A stretch of 25,749 nt of DNA from Desulfovibrio sp. (GTDB taxonomy: Bacteria; Desulfobacterota; Desulfovibrionia; Desulfovibrionales; Desulfovibrionaceae), in the NCBI GenBank assembly GCA_022837365.1, contig JALHHV010000003.1, positions 1 through 25,749 of the forward strand. Direction: 5' to 3'. This document shows, in pieces, positions 14,825 to 25,749 of this stretch (within the stretch, counting starts at the first letter, position 1; each line of letters opens with the position of its first letter). Below the pieces are notes generated by a model. It was not told where the DNA came from. It did not search any database and saw only the letters and a program-made list of their open reading frames with translations. The position numbers were made by a program, and so were the translations under genes.

Positions 14825-16534
14825 CTAGAACAGGTTGGAGTAGGGCCCGAAGGCGAGCACGCTGGCCACGATGCCCACGACGATGCCGTACAGGGCGAAG
14901 GGCCAGAAGGTGCGCTTCAGGATCATCCCCTCGCGGCCGATCAGGCCGGTAACGGCGCAGACGGCGACGATGTTGTGGATGCACACCATGTTGCCCATGG
15001 CGCCGCCGGCCACCTGGGCCGCCACGATGATCTGGCGGGGCATGTGCAGCTGCTGCGCCACGCCCCACTGGAATTCGGCGAACAGAAGGTCCGAAACGGT
15101 GTTCGAACCGGTGATGAACGCGCCAAGGCCGCCCACGTACGAGGCGAGCATGGGCCAGGCGTTACCCGCGAAGGCGGCGACCGTCTTGGCCATGGCCAGC
15201 GGCATGGAGGGGTAGTTGTTGGGGTTCAGGGCCGCGTCGGCCACGCCGGAACCGCGGAAGATGGACACCAGGGCCACCGCGAAGACCAGCGCGATGGTGG
15301 GGGCCTTCATCTTGGCGATGGACTCGGTCCAAGCCTGCTTGGCGGCGGTGCCGCTCATGCCGTGCAGCGCGATGGTCAGCAGGGCCACCAGGGTGAAGGG
15401 AATGGTGCCGGGCAGGTACAGGTAGTCGATGGAGCCGGAAACGCCCTTGTAGCCGAGAATGTCGTTGAACGGGATCTTCTGGGCGGCCATCCAGCCCTTC
15501 AGGCCCAGTTCGGGGATGCGGGTGATGACGAGGATGATGCCGATGAGGACGTAGGGCAGCCAGGCCATGAACTGGCTCATGTGCGGCTTGAACTCGGTGT
15601 TGGTGCTGGTGGCGATGGAGCCGGTCCAGTCGGCTTCCCAGGTGGACTGGGGGCCGAAGTCCCAGGTGTCCTTGGGCACGCAGAAGCCCTTCTTGGCGCC
15701 GGCCACGATGATGCCGAGGCCCACCAGGCCGCCGATCAGCGACGGGAATTCGGGGCCCACCAGCCAGGCGAAGGTCAGGTAGGGCACGATGAAGGCCACG
15801 GCCGCGAACACGCAGAACTGCCAGGCGGCAAAGCCTTCGGCCCACGACTTCTTCTGGCCGTAGAAGCGGGTGAGGAAGCCCAGCATGAAGATGGGCAGGA
15901 TGAAGATCATGGGGCCGTGCATCAGGGTGACCCACTGGCCGATGATCTTGGCGAAGCTGCCGAAGTCGGTGAAGTTCACGGCCGCGCCGCTGGCCACGGC
16001 TTCCGCGGTCAGCGGGGCAAGGAACTTCAGGCCGATGAGGATGGGCGTGCCCACCGCGCCGAACGACACGCAGAACGAGTTGAACACAAGGCAGACGACG
16101 GCGGCGGCCAGCGGCGGGAAGCCGAGGGACAGCAGCAGCGGGGCGGCCAGCGCGGCGGGCGTGCCGAAGCCGGCGGCGCCTTCGATGAAGGCCGCGAACA
16201 TGTAGCCGATGATGATCGCCTGAACGCGCTTGTCACGGCTGATGTTCTGCATTCCGTACTGGATGGTTTCCATCCCCCCGGAATATTTCAGGGTGTACAG
16301 GATCAGGATGGCCCCGAACACGATGATCAGCACGCCGATGGCGGTGACCACGCCCTGCAGCGACAGGGCCGCGATGTACCCCACGGGGAGGCTCCAGGCG
16401 CCGATGGCGCCGAGCACGCAGACAAGCCAGGCCAGGGGCATGGCGCGGGTGGACGGCCAGCGCATGCCGACCATGAGCACCAGGGCAACGAGGATGGGCA
16501 ACAGTGCCACCAATGCAAGCAGTTCCAATGACAT
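14825..16534 (-). CDS. lctP: L-lactate permease (LctP family)
   Basis: Encodes 569 residues from ATG 16534 (MSLELLALVALLPILVALVL), with AGAGGAG about 9 bases upstream; a TTG one codon earlier is less likely. It is a very hydrophobic protein with a dozen or more membrane segments. Family blocks of the lactate permease (PF02652) are visible: EGAAGFGTPAALAAPLL near residue 120, PILIGLKFLAPLT, and near the C-terminus ASYVGGLGAFITGSNTVSDLLFAEFQ, VAAQVAGGAMGNMVCIHNIVAVCAVTGL. It imports lactate, probably with protons, across the inner membrane. It lies 120 bp downstream of por, with a hairpin between, and ends at a strong terminator. Confidence 0.95.
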   Translation of the reverse strand: MSLELLALVALLPILVALVLMVGMRWPSTRAMPLAWLVCVLGAIGAWSLPVGYIAALSLQGVVTAIGVLIIVFGAILILYTLKYSGGMETIQYGMQNISRDKRVQAIIIGYMFAAFIEGAAGFGTPAALAAPLLLSLGFPPLAAAVVCLVFNSFCVSFGAVGTPILIGLKFLAPLTAEAVASGAAVNFTDFGSFAKIIGQWVTLMHGPMIFILPIFMLGFLTRFYGQKKSWAEGFAAWQFCVFAAVAFIVPYLTFAWLVGPEFPSLIGGLVGLGIIVAGAKKGFCVPKDTWDFGPQSTWEADWTGSIATSTNTEFKPHMSQFMAWLPYVLIGIILVITRIPELGLKGWMAAQKIPFNDILGYKGVSGSIDYLYLPGTIPFTLVALLTIALHGMSGTAAKQAWTESIAKMKAPTIALVFAVALVSIFRGSGVADAALNPNNYPSMPLAMAKTVAAFAGNAWPMLASYVGGLGAFITGSNTVSDLLFAEFQWGVAQQLHMPRQIIVAAQVAGGAMGNMVCIHNIVAVCAVTGLIGREGMILKRTFWPFALYGIVVGIVASVLAFGPYSNLF

Positions 16535-16609
16535 CAAGACGCTCCTCTTATGTTGTGCGTGACCCGCCCCCGGAGTGCACCCGCCGGGATTGGGAAAGGC
16601 ATGTGAGCG

Positions 16610-16634
16610 CCGGAGGGGTGCACTACCCCTCCGG
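16610..16634 (-). terminator. Hairpin between por and the lactate permease gene
   Basis: Perfect 10-base arms (CCGGAGGGGT at 16610-16619, complement at 16625-16634) with loop GCACT, 20 bp past the por stop. There is no T-tract behind it, so it is more likely an attenuator or a 3' stabiliser of por mRNA than a full terminator. Confidence 0.5.
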
Positions 16635-16654
16635 TGCCGGTCTGGCTGTTGGGT

Positions 16655-20590
<3,936 letters not shown>

Positions 20591-20600
20591 TTACGCAACA

Positions 20601-20615
20601 ACAAGAAGTGTGCCA
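20601..20615 (-). promoter_or_regulatory. Candidate sigma-54 (-24/-12) promoter of the por operon
   Basis: Minus-strand TGGCACACTTCTTGT: TGGCAC at -24, GG to G(C/T) spacing exactly 10, TTGT where TTGC is consensus at -12. It is the only such match I found in the 617-bp gap. The start would be near 20589, giving a leader of about 285 nt. The neighbouring LurR is a sigma-54 activator, and an AT-rich stretch (about 20645-20690) lies between promoter and dyads, as often seen where DNA must bend. Confidence 0.6.
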
Positions 20616-20699
20616 GTTCCGTTACGTCGGTACGTCGGCTGCATCCTCCTTGGATTGTTGAAGTATCGATTCATCTTATGAAACTGACGCCAGCGTGTG

Positions 20700-20715
20700 G
20701 TCCGAAAATCCGGAC
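20700..20715. promoter_or_regulatory. Candidate LurR enhancer site 1
   Basis: GTCCGAAAATCCGGAC: perfect 5-bp half sites GTCCG and CGGAC with a 6-base spacer, 85 bp upstream of the -24 box. It shares architecture and the GTCCGAAA left half with two further sites in the same gap. Confidence 0.6.
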
Positions 20716-20824
20716 GGCCGGCGTGCGGCGCTGGGAAGTCGTGGGGCCGTGGAGTGGCGGCACTGGAGCCTAACGCCGCCGGATTGAATGGTCAAACTGT
20801 TCTGGAGGGCGAATTCCGCCCCCT

Positions 20825-20840
20825 GTCCGAAAAAACGGAT
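20825..20840. promoter_or_regulatory. Candidate LurR enhancer site 2
   Basis: GTCCGAAAAAACGGAT: half sites GTCCG and CGGAT, 6-base spacer, one mismatch to a perfect dyad, 210 bp upstream of the -24 box. Confidence 0.55.
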
Positions 20841-20863
20841 GCAGGAGGGGGCGCGGGGGGCGC

Positions 20864-20879
20864 GTCCGAAAGGTAGGAC
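20864..20879. promoter_or_regulatory. Candidate LurR enhancer site 3
   Basis: GTCCGAAAGGTAGGAC: half sites GTCCG and AGGAC, 6-base spacer, one mismatch. It is 39 bp from site 2 (near-integral helical turns apart) and 41 bp after the lurR stop. Confidence 0.55.
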
Positions 20880-20919
20880 ACCTGCCGGTGGGCAGTACCC
20901 CCAGGTTACTCCCGTCCGG

Positions 20920-22428
20920 TCACAGCGACATATTATTCTTTTTCAGCAGGGCATAGAAATGCGAGCGGGACAGGCCGGAGATGTCCAGCATCTCCTGCAG
21001 GTTGCCCCGGGTCTGCCCGATGAGGATTTCAAGGTACTTGCGCTCCATGAGTCGCTTGAAGCCCTTGAGCGGCGGCAAGGGGCTGGTGAAGGCGGCGTCC
21101 GGGCCGTGGATGCCGTCGGCGGGCTTGGCCGGCGGCACCATGTCCTGTGCGCCGCCGGAACCGTCGCCGTTGCCGTCGGCGGCGGAGGCGTGGGAGGCGG
21201 ATTCGCTTCCGATGCCGCCTTCGCCCGTGGCGGGGCGGGCAATGGCGGCGCGGGTGATCTTGATGCGGATGTCCTGGGGCAGGTGCAGCGCGTAGAGCAC
21301 GCTTTCAAGGCCGGAAATGACGAACGAGCGCTCCAGCACGTTGTACAGCTCGCGCACGTTGCCCGGCCAGTCGTACTGGGCCAGCTGCTGGAAGAAGTCG
21401 GGCGAGAAGCCCTTGTGCGGCACCCCGTACTGCTCGCACAGCCGGTTCACGTGGTAGATGGCCAGCGGCTTGAGGTCTTCGGGGCGGCTGCGCAGGGGGG
21501 GCAGTTCCACGTGCACGGTCTTCAGGCGGAACAGCAGGTCCTTGCGGAATTCGCCGCGTTCCACCATGGCGTCGAGGTCGCGGTTGGTGGCGGAAATGAG
21601 CCGGAAATCGCTCTTGATCTCCTGGGTTCCGCCCACCGGGCGGAAGGTGCGTTCCTGCAGGAAGCGCAGGAACGAGCGCTGGATGGACAGGGGCATCTCG
21701 CCCACCTCGTCCAGGAACAGGGTGCCGCCGTCGGCCAGCTTGACCAGCCCGTCGCGGTCGGTGAGGGCGCTGGTGAAGGCCCCCTTGCGGTGCCCGAACA
21801 GGGTGGATTCCACCAGGCTTTCGGTCAGCGCGGCACAGTCCACCACCACGAAGTTGCCCGCGCGGCGGGTGCTGTTGCGGTGGATGGTGCGGGCGAACAG
21901 TTCCTTGCCGGTGCCCGTCTCGCCGGTGACCAGCACGTTGGCGTCGGACGAGGCGGCGTGCGCCACCAGGTCGAAACACTGGCGCATGGAAGGGCTGGTG
22001 CCCACCACGCCGTCCAGGTCGAGCGCCACGGCCGGGGCGTCCCCGCGGGACAGCTTTTCTTCGCGGTATTGCAGGGCCCGGTGCAGGGTCAGGGTGGTCT
22101 GCTTGATGGGCGAGGGCTTGACCAGGTAGTCCCACACGCCGCCCTGGATGGCCAGTTCCGCGCCGTCGGGGTCGCCCTCGCCGGTCAGGATGATCACCTC
22201 GGGCCGCGACGGCGAAAGCCGGATGCGCGGCAGCGCGTCCAGCCCGTTGCCGTCGGGCAGGCGCACGTCCAGGAACACCACGTCCACATCGGTGGTTTCG
22301 AGCTTGCGCAGCCCTTCCTCCAGCGTGTGGGCCGTCTCGCAGCCGTAGCGCAGCCGGGCCAGCAGGCTGGCGATGGTCTCGCAGACCTGGACGTCGTCGT
22401 CGATGACGAGGATGGTGGGCACGCTCAC
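20920..22428 (-). CDS. lurR: Sigma-54-dependent response regulator of lactate oxidation (LurR-like)
   Basis: Encodes 502 residues from GTG 22428 (MSVPTILVIDDD), which overlaps the kinase's true TGA (22427-22425) as GTGA. Receiver domain 1-120 with acidic pocket Asp10-12, phospho-acceptor Asp54, Thr82 and Lys104. AAA+ sigma-54 interaction domain about 140-375: Walker A GETGTGKE at 169-176, sigma-54 contact loop GAFTSA at 216-221 (consensus GAFTGA), Walker B GGTLFLDEVGEM, and FRKDLLFRL. A Gly/Ala/Ser/Pro-rich linker (about 390-440) leads to a Fis-type HTH at the C-terminus (GNLQEMLDISGLSRSHFYALL). The gene is followed by the por regulatory gap. By position and type it corresponds to LurR of D. 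vulgaris (from memory DVU3023). Because of the kinase frameshift it can be mistaken for the tail of one fused protein. Confidence 0.92.
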   Translation of the reverse strand: MSVPTILVIDDDVQVCETIASLLARLRYGCETAHTLEEGLRKLETTDVDVVFLDVRLPDGNGLDALPRIRLSPSRPEVIILTGEGDPDGAELAIQGGVWDYLVKPSPIKQTTLTLHRALQYREEKLSRGDAPAVALDLDGVVGTSPSMRQCFDLVAHAASSDANVLVTGETGTGKELFARTIHRNSTRRAGNFVVVDCAALTESLVESTLFGHRKGAFTSALTDRDGLVKLADGGTLFLDEVGEMPLSIQRSFLRFLQERTFRPVGGTQEIKSDFRLISATNRDLDAMVERGEFRKDLLFRLKTVHVELPPLRSRPEDLKPLAIYHVNRLCEQYGVPHKGFSPDFFQQLAQYDWPGNVRELYNVLERSFVISGLESVLYALHLPQDIRIKITRAAIARPATGEGGIGSESASHASAADGNGDGSGGAQDMVPPAKPADGIHGPDAAFTSPLPPLKGFKRLMERKYLEILIGQTRGNLQEMLDISGLSRSHFYALLKKNNMSL

Positions 22429-25400
22429 TCGCTCCCCAGCCGGGCGAACACGCGGCGGATGGCGTCCGCCAGGATGTTCCGGTTGTACGGCTTGTGGACC
22501 ATGGCCTTGATGTTTCCGGCGACGGCCGCCCCTTCGGCCGCCACCTCGCGGCCCGAAACGAGGATTGGGCATGTCGAAGTCGGTGATCACCAGGTCGAAC
22601 GAGGCCGGGTGCTCGCGCACGGCGGCCAGCGCCAGCAGCGGGTTCTTGAAGGCCCGCACCGTGTAGCCCAGGCTTTCCAGCACGCGCGGAATGGTGTGCA
22701 ACTGGTCGTCGTCGTCCTCCACGAACAGGATGCGCTCGCTGCCCGTTTCCGGGGCCAGCAGGGCCGGGTCGATGAGGCAGGCGTCCTGGGCGTGCATGGG
22801 CAGGTATATCTCGAATTCGGTGCGCCGCCACGGCACGCTGGAAACGCGCACCGAGCCCCGGTGGCCCTTGATGATGCCGTGCACCACGGCGAGGCCGAGG
22901 CCGGTGCCCTCGGTCTTGCCTTTGGTGGTGAAGAACGGGTCGAAGATCTTGTCCACGATCTCCGGCGGGATGCCGGGGCCGTCGTCGGCCACGGTCAGGC
23001 GCAGGGCGCAGCCCGCCTCCATGCCCAGCTCCAGGGCGCGCTCGTCGGACAGGATTTCCTGCTCCAGGTTCACCTCCAGCACGCCGCCCGTCTCGCGCAG
23101 GGCCTGGAACGAGTTGGTGCACAGGTTCATCAGCACCTGGTGGATCTGGGTGGGGTCCGCCCTGGTGATGGACGGGCGCGGCGGAATGGCCTTGCGTATC
23201 TCGATGTTGCGGGGCAGCGAGGCCTTGATGAGCACCAGGGCTTCGTTGAGCACCTCGTTGATGTCGGTGATGACGAAGCCTTCCACCGAGGGGCGGCTGA
23301 AGGTCAGGATCTGCTTGACCAGGCGGCTGCCGCGCTGGGCGGCCTTGAGGGCGCGCATCAGGTCGTTGCAGGTCAGCGAGTCGGCCGGGATGTCGCTGAT
23401 GGCCAGTTCGGTGGAGTTGATGATGGACGTCAGGATGTTGTTGAAATCGTGCGAGATGCCGCCCGCCAGGGTGCCGATGGCCTCCATCTTCTGCGACTGG
23501 AGCAGTTGCCGTTCCAGCCGGATGCGCTGGGTGACGTCCTCGGCGGTGGTCAGCAGGCCCACCACGTCGGCGCCGCCGTGGCCGTCCGGCTGCCCGGTCC
23601 TGTCGCCCGTCCTGTCGCTCAGGAGGGGCACGCGGTTGGTTTCCAGCCACACGGCCTCGCCGCCCGGCGAAGTGATGGTGATCTTGGTCTGGTAGCGCGG
23701 CTGGCCGGAACGCACCACGGCCTCGTCGTCGTGGTGCACGCGGGCGGCGTCCTCGGCCGAGGGCAGCACTTCGCCGTCGGTGCGGCCCAGCAGGGCGTCG
23801 GCGCTGTCCAGCCCCACGAAGCCCAGGAAGGACTTGTTGGCGCCCATGTACTTCAGGTCGCGGTCCTTCCAGTAGACGAACTGGGGAATGTTATCGAGCA
23901 CCAGTTGCAGCATGCGCTGCGACGCGGAAAGGGCCCGCTCCGCCGCCTTGCGCTGGGTGATGTCCTCCGCGTAGCCCTCGATGTGGCGCACGTTGCCCTG
24001 CTCGTCGCGCTGGGGGCGCATGGTCAGGTGCATGGTCACCGTGTCGCCGCCGGGCCTGTCCACGCTGGACTCGAACGACACCACCGTGTCCTGTCCGCCG
24101 CCCGGTCCGCTGCCCGACCCGGCGCCCGTCATGTCCGGCGCGCCGTGCAGCCGGGCGAAGGTGCCCGCGCCCGACGCCAGCAGCAGGGCCGGAGAGGCGT
24201 ACCCCGACATGCGCGCCATGGCCGGGTTGGCGTCCAGGTAGTCGCCCCCGGGGGTGACGCGGAAGATGCCCAGCGGCGAGCTTTCGAACAGCGAGCGGTA
24301 CTTTTCCTCGGCGGCGCGCAGCCGGTCCTCGGCCTTCTTGCGGTCGGTGTAGTCGAAGACCACGCCCACCAGGCCCGCCACCGCCCCCCTGGAATTGCGG
24401 TAGGTGGCCTTGTGCATGATGATGGAATGGGGCGAGCCTTCCGGACCGGGCAGGGTGGTTTCGTAGCTGGCCACGCCGGGCTCGTGCATCAGGCTGGTGT
24501 CGGACACGTCGCGCAGCATGGCCACGCCTTCCGGCCCGGCCTGCCATTCGTAGCGGCCCAGCAGCGCCTCGCGGTCCACCCCGAAGAAGCGCTCGAAGGC
24601 CACGTTGCATTCGCGCACCCGGCCGTCGGCGTCCTTGCTGTAGATGGGGATGGGGATGGTGTCCATCAGCGAGCGCAGGAACGACAGCTGGTCCTTGATC
24701 TTGCCTTCCACCCGGCGCTTTTCCAGGATGTTCATGACCAGCAGCACCAGCGTCACCGACAGGATGACCATGCTGACGATGATGGTCCAGAAGACCTGCT
24801 TGTTCAGTTCGTAGAACCGGCTGGGCTCGTTGATGATGATGCTGTCCGGCGGCAGCTGCGAGGGGCCGATGAACAGCCGCTTCAGTTCGTTGTTGTCGAA
24901 CATGAAGGCCTCGTCGGCCTGCTCCACGATGGGGATGGACGAGGCGCGGATGCCGCTCAGCACCTGCAAGGCCATGCGCGCGGCCATTTCGCCGTGGCGC
25001 ACCCCGGAAATCAGCTTGCCGCCCACGATGCCGTGGCCCAGCAGGAAGGCCCAGTTGCTGTACAGCGGGGCGCGCGAGGCGGCGTGCACCTTTTCCAGCA
25101 GTTCTTCCGCCGAGTAGAACTGGCCGTCGATGTCGCGGTAGATGGGCACGAAATAGAAGAAGGTGTCCGGCCCCTGCTCGCGCACCCAGTCCAGCATCTG
25201 CTCCAGGCTGTAGTCGCTCCACTCCTCCACCACCAGGCGGTCCTTGAACGGGCCGAGCTGGGCCAGCACCTGGTTGCGGATGGCCGCGCCGGTGACCGAG
25301 TCGTCGCCGATGACCACCATGCGCCGCAACTGCGGGTTCAGGCGCAGGGCCAGTTCCAGGTTGTAGGCCACGTCGTAGTTTTCCAGCACGCCGGTGATCT

Positions 25401-25749
25401 CGCGGCCGGTGGCGCGCAGACTGGCGGGCTGCACGTCGTTGAGCCCGCAGAACACGATGGGCACGCCGGGGAACAGCTCTTCGCCGAACTGGAGCAGGAA
25501 ATCCACCGCCACGTTGTCCGAGGCGATGATGATGTCGAACTTCTTGTTGCGGAACTTGTCGCGGTACAGGGCGTACAGGGTGGAGACCGTATCCTGGTAA
25601 TGGAACTTCTTGGAGTCCATGTATTCCACCTGGAACACGATGCTGTACGGGCTTTCGGCCAGGGTCTGGCGGATGCCCTCCTGGATGTGGTCGGACCAGG
25701 CGTACCCGTTGTGGTACGAGTTCAGGTACAGCACGCTCTTGCGCGAGCC
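22425..25749 (-). CDS. Hybrid sensor histidine kinase (partner of LurR), 5' end outside window, frameshift near 22563
   Basis: The frame is open to the right edge (codons for GSRKSVLYLNSYHNG), so the start lies outside. Order: an extracytoplasmic ABC-substrate-binding-like sensor (about 290 residues; IIASDNVAVDFLL, PIVFCGLNDVQ, MVVIGDDSVTG), a membrane helix (FWTIIVSMVILSVTLVLLVM), three PAS domains (MDTIPIPIYSKDADG; ESSPLGIFRVTPGG; DNIPQFVYWKDRDL), HisKA with ISHDFNNIL, an ATPase domain (NLCTNSFQAL, DDGPGIP, GTGLGLAVV), and a receiver (ILFVEDDDD, VITDFDMPN). Right after DMPN the frame breaks. The other frame continues LVSGREVAAEGAAV, AMVHKPYNRNILADAIRR and ends LGSE-TGA at 22427-22425, overlapping the lurR GTG. 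From Asp of DFDMP to Lys of HKP is about 30 residues rather than about 50, so roughly 20 codons plus a frame are missing. It probably senses an organic acid; the ligand is unknown. Confidence 0.88.

Noticed and set aside
20920..25734. A single 1604-residue kinase-regulator fusion protein
   Set aside because: The joined frame contains about 46 nonsense residues after DMPN, and the genuine kinase tail with its own stop and a GTGA overlap to lurR exists in another frame. It is better explained by a deletion/frameshift.

Overview
The window is high-GC DNA from a sulfate-reducing deltaproteobacterium of the Desulfovibrio / Nitratidesulfovibrio vulgaris type. The gene set and order match, from memory, the organic-acid-oxidation (lactate utilisation) locus of D. 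vulgaris Hildenborough (about DVU3022-DVU3036). That match was not checked by a database search.

Layout. At the left edge, on the + strand, are the end of a rhodanese-ferritin-like fusion protein (1-626) and a DUF362 protein that overlaps it by GTGA (623-1657). Everything else is on the - strand. In transcription order (right to left) it runs: a hybrid sensor histidine kinase (cut by the window end, to 22425); the sigma-54 activator LurR (22428-20920); a 617-bp regulatory gap; pyruvate:ferredoxin oxidoreductase por (20302-16655); lactate permease (16534-14825); FAD lactate dehydrogenase glcD (14653-13268); its Fe-S partner glcF (13263-11971); a gap with duplicated hairpins and a palindromic repeat element; pta (11411-9297); a second copy of the repeat; ackA (8985-7771); a stand-alone P-loop/DRTGG protein (7636-6575); lutC (6560-5931); a LutB-LutA fusion (5926-3802); a terminator-like hairpin; and a Cache-domain chemoreceptor (3569-1746).

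How it works together. Lactate enters by the permease. Two unrelated lactate dehydrogenase systems (GlcD/GlcF, and LutC plus the LutB-A fusion) oxidise it to pyruvate. Por makes acetyl-CoA and reduced ferredoxin. Pta and AckA turn acetyl-CoA into acetate plus ATP. The kinase/LurR pair lies directly upstream. The por upstream gap holds a good sigma-54 -24/-12 candidate and, 85-265 bp further upstream, three matching 16-bp dyads (GTCCG-N6-CGGAC type), which is the layout expected for an enhancer-binding protein such as LurR.

Most notable points. (1) Two short internal deletions with frameshift hit core motifs: the last CCG domain of the LutB-A fusion (near 3978) and the receiver domain of the kinase (near 22563); the second merges kinase and regulator into one artificial 1604-codon reading frame. 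(2) Two copies of a 145/195-bp long-palindrome (MITE/REP-like) element bracket pta in direct orientation, with a compensatory base-pair change between copies and a conserved promoter-like sequence pointing at pta and ackA. (3) An 83-bp tandem duplication carries the hairpin behind glcF.
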